Assembly (NCBI GenBank): GCA_029939015.1
Contig: JAOZTV010000024.1
Span: 1 to 16,980, forward strand
From: Candidatus Aminicenantota bacterium
GTDB taxonomy: Bacteria; Acidobacteriota; Aminicenantia; UBA2199
Direction: 5' to 3'
DNA length: 16,980 bases
Below, one piece after another: positions 13,410-16,980 of the stretch; within the stretch, counting starts at the first letter, position 1, and each line of letters begins with the position of its first letter. The position numbers and the translations under genes were made by a program. The notes under the pieces are model-generated. The model made no database searches. It saw only the letters and a program-made list of their open reading frames with translations, and was not told the DNA's origin.

Positions 13410-15000
13410 CTTTATCTGCAACTCTTGCAGCATTTGCCATTAGTGAAAAAGTCAGGTTTTTTGCCGGTAAAAATGGAAATGGTGTCCCATCAACAAAGTA
13501 TAAATTATCAAAATCATTACTTTTACAGTTTTCTGTTACTGTAAATGGTTTTTTCTCTTTTGACATTGGTATTGTCCCTGAATAATGGACGCTTGCCCCC
13601 ATAGGTCTTGTATGAGATTGACCAGGAGGTACAAAAGCTCCTACTTTACCAAGGAATTTTTTAACCTTTCCAAGGGCAAATTTTATTCTTGCCTTTTCTT
13701 CTTCTGCAGGTGAATATTTTAGTTGCATTATTGTGTTTTTATTGTCTTTTTTTATTGATATATAATTTTCATCTCGTCTATAGTCGTGAAAATTTATATT
13801 GAAAACTCCAAGTGCTGAATGGAGATTTTTCCCAAGGAAAATGGCTGTTTTGTAATCAAGAGGCATTGATTGAAGTGCTGGTTGCATTAATGCCGTTTTT
13901 AAAGATGTAATCTGTCCATGAATATATTCTTTAGGTTTTTCAGTCTGAATACCCATTGCTAACTGATGATATTGATATGTGTCAGGATTGTATGCCTTTC
14001 CTATCATCTTCAGATTTATGAATGGGACAAGTATCTGACGATTATCCATCAATCCGGTTAATTTATGTATCTTTCCCGTATTATAGTATATTGAATCAAG
14101 AAATATTTTTGAGGAAGAAAGAGTTCCTGCTGCTATTGCTAATTTATCGACCTTAAAACTTGTTTGTTCCCCGGTATAGATGTTTTCTGCTACCAAGTCT
14201 GAAACTTTTTTATTTTCATATTTAAAGTGAGAAACCTTCATTCCTGAAACATAAGTGAAATTATTATATGTTTTACACTCATTAAGAGTAATTGAAGGAA
14301 CATAAATTGAATCTGTCGGGCAATTCCACATACATCGTCCAGAATAATCACAGGCCTTTCTGTTTCCCTTGTCCTTACTTAAAACAGCTATTCGAGACCG
14401 ACCCATAAAGACACCCATCTTATTTATCTTATCTTTATTCTTTATATAAGTTTTATCAAGTAGCTCTGAATGTTCATCAAATTTCAATGGTGACAATAAA
14501 TTTTTATGATATGGAAAAAACTGAGCAAGATCATCGTCTGTACCAATAACACCTATTCGTTCAGCGATTTCATTATAATAAGGCTCAATATCCTTATAAT
14601 CAAAAGGAAAATCTTCAAGGTCATCGTCATTAAAAGAATATGAACCGCCTGTCCATGCCTCTGCAAGTCCACCCTGTGCAAATGAGAAGAGAGATTCAAA
14701 ACCTTCTTCGCTTACATTAAAGCCCTCCGGCTTTTTAAATATATATTTTTTCCCGGGAGAAAACCCATAAATTTCTTTAGCAAATTCAGGTGAGACGACA
14801 CTTTCAAATTCTTTGCCAAGAAAGTATGAAACCGGATCTTTTAAGTTTTCTTTAAGTTCTTTATATGAATCTTCATGGTTTAAATTATCAGGTTTTTCAT
14901 AGCCGACATCAATCATTTTAACCTTAAGACCTTTCTTTAAGAGAGACAGGGCAAAGTGAACGCCACTTGCACCAGAACCGACAATAATTATCTCAGACAT
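13402..15000 (-). CDS. GMC-family FAD-dependent oxidoreductase
   Basis: Flavoprotein of the glucose-methanol-choline type, acting on an alcohol or sugar hydroxyl. The N-terminal FAD fold has IIIVGSGASG (4-13). FAQGGLAEAWTGGSYSF fits the second FAD-contacting segment. The C-terminal catalytic half has RPMGASVHYSGTIPM, then NLYFVDGTPFPFLPAKNLTFSLMANAARVAD, which matches the closing GMC motif with Asn as a likely active-site residue. A Cys group CDYSGRCMWNCP (CX5CX3CP) resembles the CxxCxxxC segment of bacterial sugar-related GMC enzymes. Start set at 15000 (532 aa): AAGGAGA lies 6 bases upstream, and the longer in-frame ATG at 15024 lies upstream of that SD and would translate through it. It overlaps the SDR gene by 8 bp. 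The substrate is unknown; context suggests a lipid-linked sugar. Confidence 0.85.
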   Translation of the reverse strand: MSEIIIVGSGASGVHFALSLLKKGLKVKMIDVGYEKPDNLNHEDSYKELKENLKDPVSYFLGKEFESVVSPEFAKEIYGFSPGKKYIFKKPEGFNVSEEGFESLFSFAQGGLAEAWTGGSYSFNDDDLEDFPFDYKDIEPYYNEIAERIGVIGTDDDLAQFFPYHKNLLSPLKFDEHSELLDKTYIKNKDKINKMGVFMGRSRIAVLSKDKGNRKACDYSGRCMWNCPTDSIYVPSITLNECKTYNNFTYVSGMKVSHFKYENKKVSDLVAENIYTGEQTSFKVDKLAIAAGTLSSSKIFLDSIYYNTGKIHKLTGLMDNRQILVPFINLKMIGKAYNPDTYQYHQLAMGIQTEKPKEYIHGQITSLKTALMQPALQSMPLDYKTAIFLGKNLHSALGVFNINFHDYRRDENYISIKKDNKNTIMQLKYSPAEEEKARIKFALGKVKKFLGKVGAFVPPGQSHTRPMGASVHYSGTIPMSKEKKPFTVTENCKSNDFDNLYFVDGTPFPFLPAKNLTFSLMANAARVADKEF

Positions 15001-16381
15001 TTTTTGTCTCCTTATTATTTCCACCTATAACTCTAAAAATCAAATCAAATGGAAGCAGGAAAATCACAGACAATATTAATTGTAAACCAAATAATCCACC
15101 TTTTAGACCTAATAAAATTAAAAAACTTAATTTACCAATACCCTTTGTAAAGTCTATCTTCTCATAATATGGAGACGATACCTCTAATATTGCAAGTAAA
15201 TATGAAAGCTTAAATCTAAATATTGTCTGTGGCTTTACAAACTTTGTATATATGTCAATGAATTTTGTAAAAGCTGGATGAATACGTGCAAATTTTAAAA
15301 GTAAGTTATCAAAAAGTGGAGGTTTATTTATTTCTTCAATTTTTGAAATACTATGATATTTTAAATAATTTTCAATAACATACTCATTAGCTTTTATGCC
15401 TGACAGGTATTTGCAAAAAGTTTTACATTCTTTTTCAAGAATTTTAGTATTTAAGTCTGGCACTTTTTTGTTTTTTAATCCGACTTTAATCATTTCGTCA
15501 ACTCCTATTAATTCAGTTGATTTTTTAAGGAAAGAGTCATTGTCTGCAATACTATCATTTCTAAATGTGGCTAATTGTCCTACAGTTATTGGCAGAAATT
15601 TATAAACCATTATTTCAAGTATTGTCAGCCCAAAGACAGTTAAACCAATTGGGATGTGAAAGATTTTTGTCCCCACATTTTCCTGATTTGTTTTTTTTGA
15701 TTTGATTTTTTTTAAAAACTCATCTATCGTTAATATATCAGGACCACCAATCTCAAGAATTTTATTATTAAAATGATTTTTGTTAGAAATAGAAATAATC
15801 AAATCTGCTACATCACTATCAATAACCGGTTGTATTTTTGTTTTACCATTACCAAATACAGGTATTATTGGCAAAGATGTAAGACCTGCAAATCCATCAA
15901 ATACAGGTGCATTTATACCCATAATCATAGTTGGTCTTATAATTGAGTAATTTAAGCCTGAATCTTTTATAAGTTGTTCGGCTTTTAGTTTTGCTATTCC
16001 ATAATAATATCTTTTTATATTTTTGAATTTTGCAGCTATTGAACTCAAATATATAAAGTTTTTTACATTTTGTTCTTTACAGGCATTTATAAGTTTTCCA
16101 GTGCCTTCCACTATATTTTTTGTATATATTTTAGGGCTGACTTTTCCGGTAACAGAAGCCATATGGATTACAATATCTGTTTCTGACAAATAGTTTTTAT
16201 AAGTTTCAGGTTTTTCCAGGTCACCAATTATTGGTATAAAATTTGCGGGATATGATTTAAACATATCCGTAGGTTCAATTAGCAAGCAATAGATGCTTTT
16301 ATATTTTGCAGGGTCAATTTTTTTTATAAGTGTTCTACCGAGAAAGCCGGAAATACCCGTTATAAAAATTGATGGCTTCAT
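14993..16381 (-). CDS. Membrane-anchored NAD-dependent epimerase/dehydratase (SDR)
   Basis: 462 aa. Residues 1 to about 300 are an extended or NDUFA9-like short-chain dehydrogenase: NAD(P) motif TGISGFLG (8-15), HMASVTG (74-80), YLSSIAA (112-118), catalytic YxxxK at Y128-K132, and FGNGKTKIQPVIDSDVADLI (177-196). Residues about 300-415 form an extra helical region of no recognised family. Residues 419-452 are strongly hydrophobic (SFLILLGLKGGLFGLQLILS, then VIFLLPFDLIF) and should insert in or lie on the membrane. Substrate unknown; the membrane tail and the lipid-sugar glycosyltransferase next door suggest a polyprenyl-linked or otherwise membrane-bound sugar. The start overlaps the glycosyltransferase stop as ATGA. 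The end overlaps the GMC gene by 8 bp. Confidence 0.85.
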   Translation of the reverse strand: MKPSIFITGISGFLGRTLIKKIDPAKYKSIYCLLIEPTDMFKSYPANFIPIIGDLEKPETYKNYLSETDIVIHMASVTGKVSPKIYTKNIVEGTGKLINACKEQNVKNFIYLSSIAAKFKNIKRYYYGIAKLKAEQLIKDSGLNYSIIRPTMIMGINAPVFDGFAGLTSLPIIPVFGNGKTKIQPVIDSDVADLIISISNKNHFNNKILEIGGPDILTIDEFLKKIKSKKTNQENVGTKIFHIPIGLTVFGLTILEIMVYKFLPITVGQLATFRNDSIADNDSFLKKSTELIGVDEMIKVGLKNKKVPDLNTKILEKECKTFCKYLSGIKANEYVIENYLKYHSISKIEEINKPPLFDNLLLKFARIHPAFTKFIDIYTKFVKPQTIFRFKLSYLLAILEVSSPYYEKIDFTKGIGKLSFLILLGLKGGLFGLQLILSVIFLLPFDLIFRVIGGNNKETKNV

Positions 16382-16980
16382 TTTCTTATTTTCTTTTTAT
16401 ATCCCATCATTCGATACACACCCACAAGGTCAAGCCACATTGTTCTTGCAATCTTAACCCTCGAATCAGTATCTTCAATCCAGGTTACAGGGAGCTCTTT
16501 TACTTTTAAACCTTCTTTATATCCCATTTGTAAGAGTTCAGTATCAAAAAACCATTCATCGTCAACTATATGTGGGAAAAATTCACTAACTACCTGTTTG
16601 GAAACAGCTTTGAATCCACATTGAGCATCTGTATAAGGAAAGCCCAGAAAAAGTTTTAATACTTTAATATATCCTCTTGATATAATTTCTCTCTTTAAGC
16701 TTCTTGTTACCTTTGCACCTTTATACTGCCTTGAACCGATAGATATATCATAACCGTCAATAATTGATCTAATCATTGGTGGAAATGCATCTAAACCAGT
16801 TGAAAGATCAATGTCCATATATGATAAAACATCTGCTTCACTTTTATTCCAGGCATATTTGACCATTCTACCTCGACCTTTCTTATCGAGATTAAAGACC
16901 CTTACGTCTTCATACTTATCGCTTAATTCTCTTGCAATTTTCAAAGTATTATCCGTTGAAGCGTTATCACCAACCGTAAT
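16378..16980 (-). CDS. GT2 glycosyltransferase, DPM1/ALG5-like (5' end outside window)
   Basis: Partial family-2 glycosyltransferase. The frame stays open to the window edge: reading upstream of a TTG at 16944 it continues as ITVGDNASTDNT, the standard GT2 nucleotide-binding segment, so the true start lies beyond 16980. Visible motifs: YMDIDLSTGL (the DxD metal and donor site), DISIGSRQY, LKREIISRGY, DAQCGFKA, WFFDTELLQMGY and EDTDSRVKI. This set matches dolichyl-phosphate beta-glucosyltransferase/mannose-synthase-like enzymes, which move a sugar from UDP- or GDP-sugar to a polyprenyl phosphate. No C-terminal membrane segment is present. It overlaps the SDR start by 4 bp (ATGA). The sugar cannot be told. 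Confidence 0.88.
   Translation of the reverse strand: MTVGDNASTDNTLKIARELSDKYEDVRVFNLDKKGRGRMVKYAWNKSEADVLSYMDIDLSTGLDAFPPMIRSIIDGYDISIGSRQYKGAKVTRSLKREIISRGYIKVLKLFLGFPYTDAQCGFKAVSKQVVSEFFPHIVDDEWFFDTELLQMGYKEGLKVKELPVTWIEDTDSRVKIARTMWLDLVGVYRMMGYKKKIRK

Noticed and set aside
13402..15024. Longer GMC protein starting at 15024
   Set aside because: The extra residues MEIIRRQK encode the SD itself (AAGGAGA), which correctly precedes the ATG at 15000.

Overview
The window comes from an AT-rich genome (by eye about 30% G+C) of a bacterium with strong Shine-Dalgarno (SD) sites of the AGGAGG type. A signal-peptide protein ending in an aromatic beta-barrel signature (13370s) points to an outer membrane, so a diderm. 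TrmFO, GTP-type PEP carboxykinase and low G+C suggest an anaerobic, probably uncultured lineage. I cannot name the phylum.

Almost everything reads on the minus strand. From 10113 down to 236 runs one long block, in transcription order: ispE, tRNA-Gln(UUG), prs, rplY, rpsF, rpsR, rplI, dnaB, an HU/IHF-type protein, a tandem-domain universal stress protein, dprA, trmFO and a XerC/D-type recombinase. It joins two familiar bacterial neighbourhoods, ispE-prs-rplY-rpsF-rpsR-rplI-dnaB and dprA-trmFO-xerC. The usual partners pth, ssb and topA are absent between them. Genes overlap or nearly abut, so much of the block is probably co-transcribed, with internal promoter candidates before rpsF and the HU gene. 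It ends in a good intrinsic terminator (49-77), and a new minus-strand gene begins at the left edge.

The middle holds a divergent GTP-type PEP carboxykinase (10363-12312). It is followed by a GC-rich, heavily self-complementary intergenic element (about 10204-10329). A 324-bp divergent promoter region separates pckG from a plus-strand outer-membrane beta-barrel candidate (12637-13380).

The right end is a tightly coupled envelope/glycan operon: a dolichyl-phosphate-sugar-synthase-like GT2 glycosyltransferase (cut by the window edge), a C-terminally membrane-anchored SDR/epimerase and a GMC-type flavin oxidoreductase.

The most notable observations are: an ispE reading frame with no stop before the tRNA-Gln gene, so it reads through the whole tRNA; an 8-bp-periodic repeat array with an inverted second half just upstream of dnaB; the structured GC-rich element after pckG; a PEPCK whose expected guanine-pocket aromatics are largely replaced; and the GT2-SDR-GMC operon as a possible lipid-linked sugar redox pathway.
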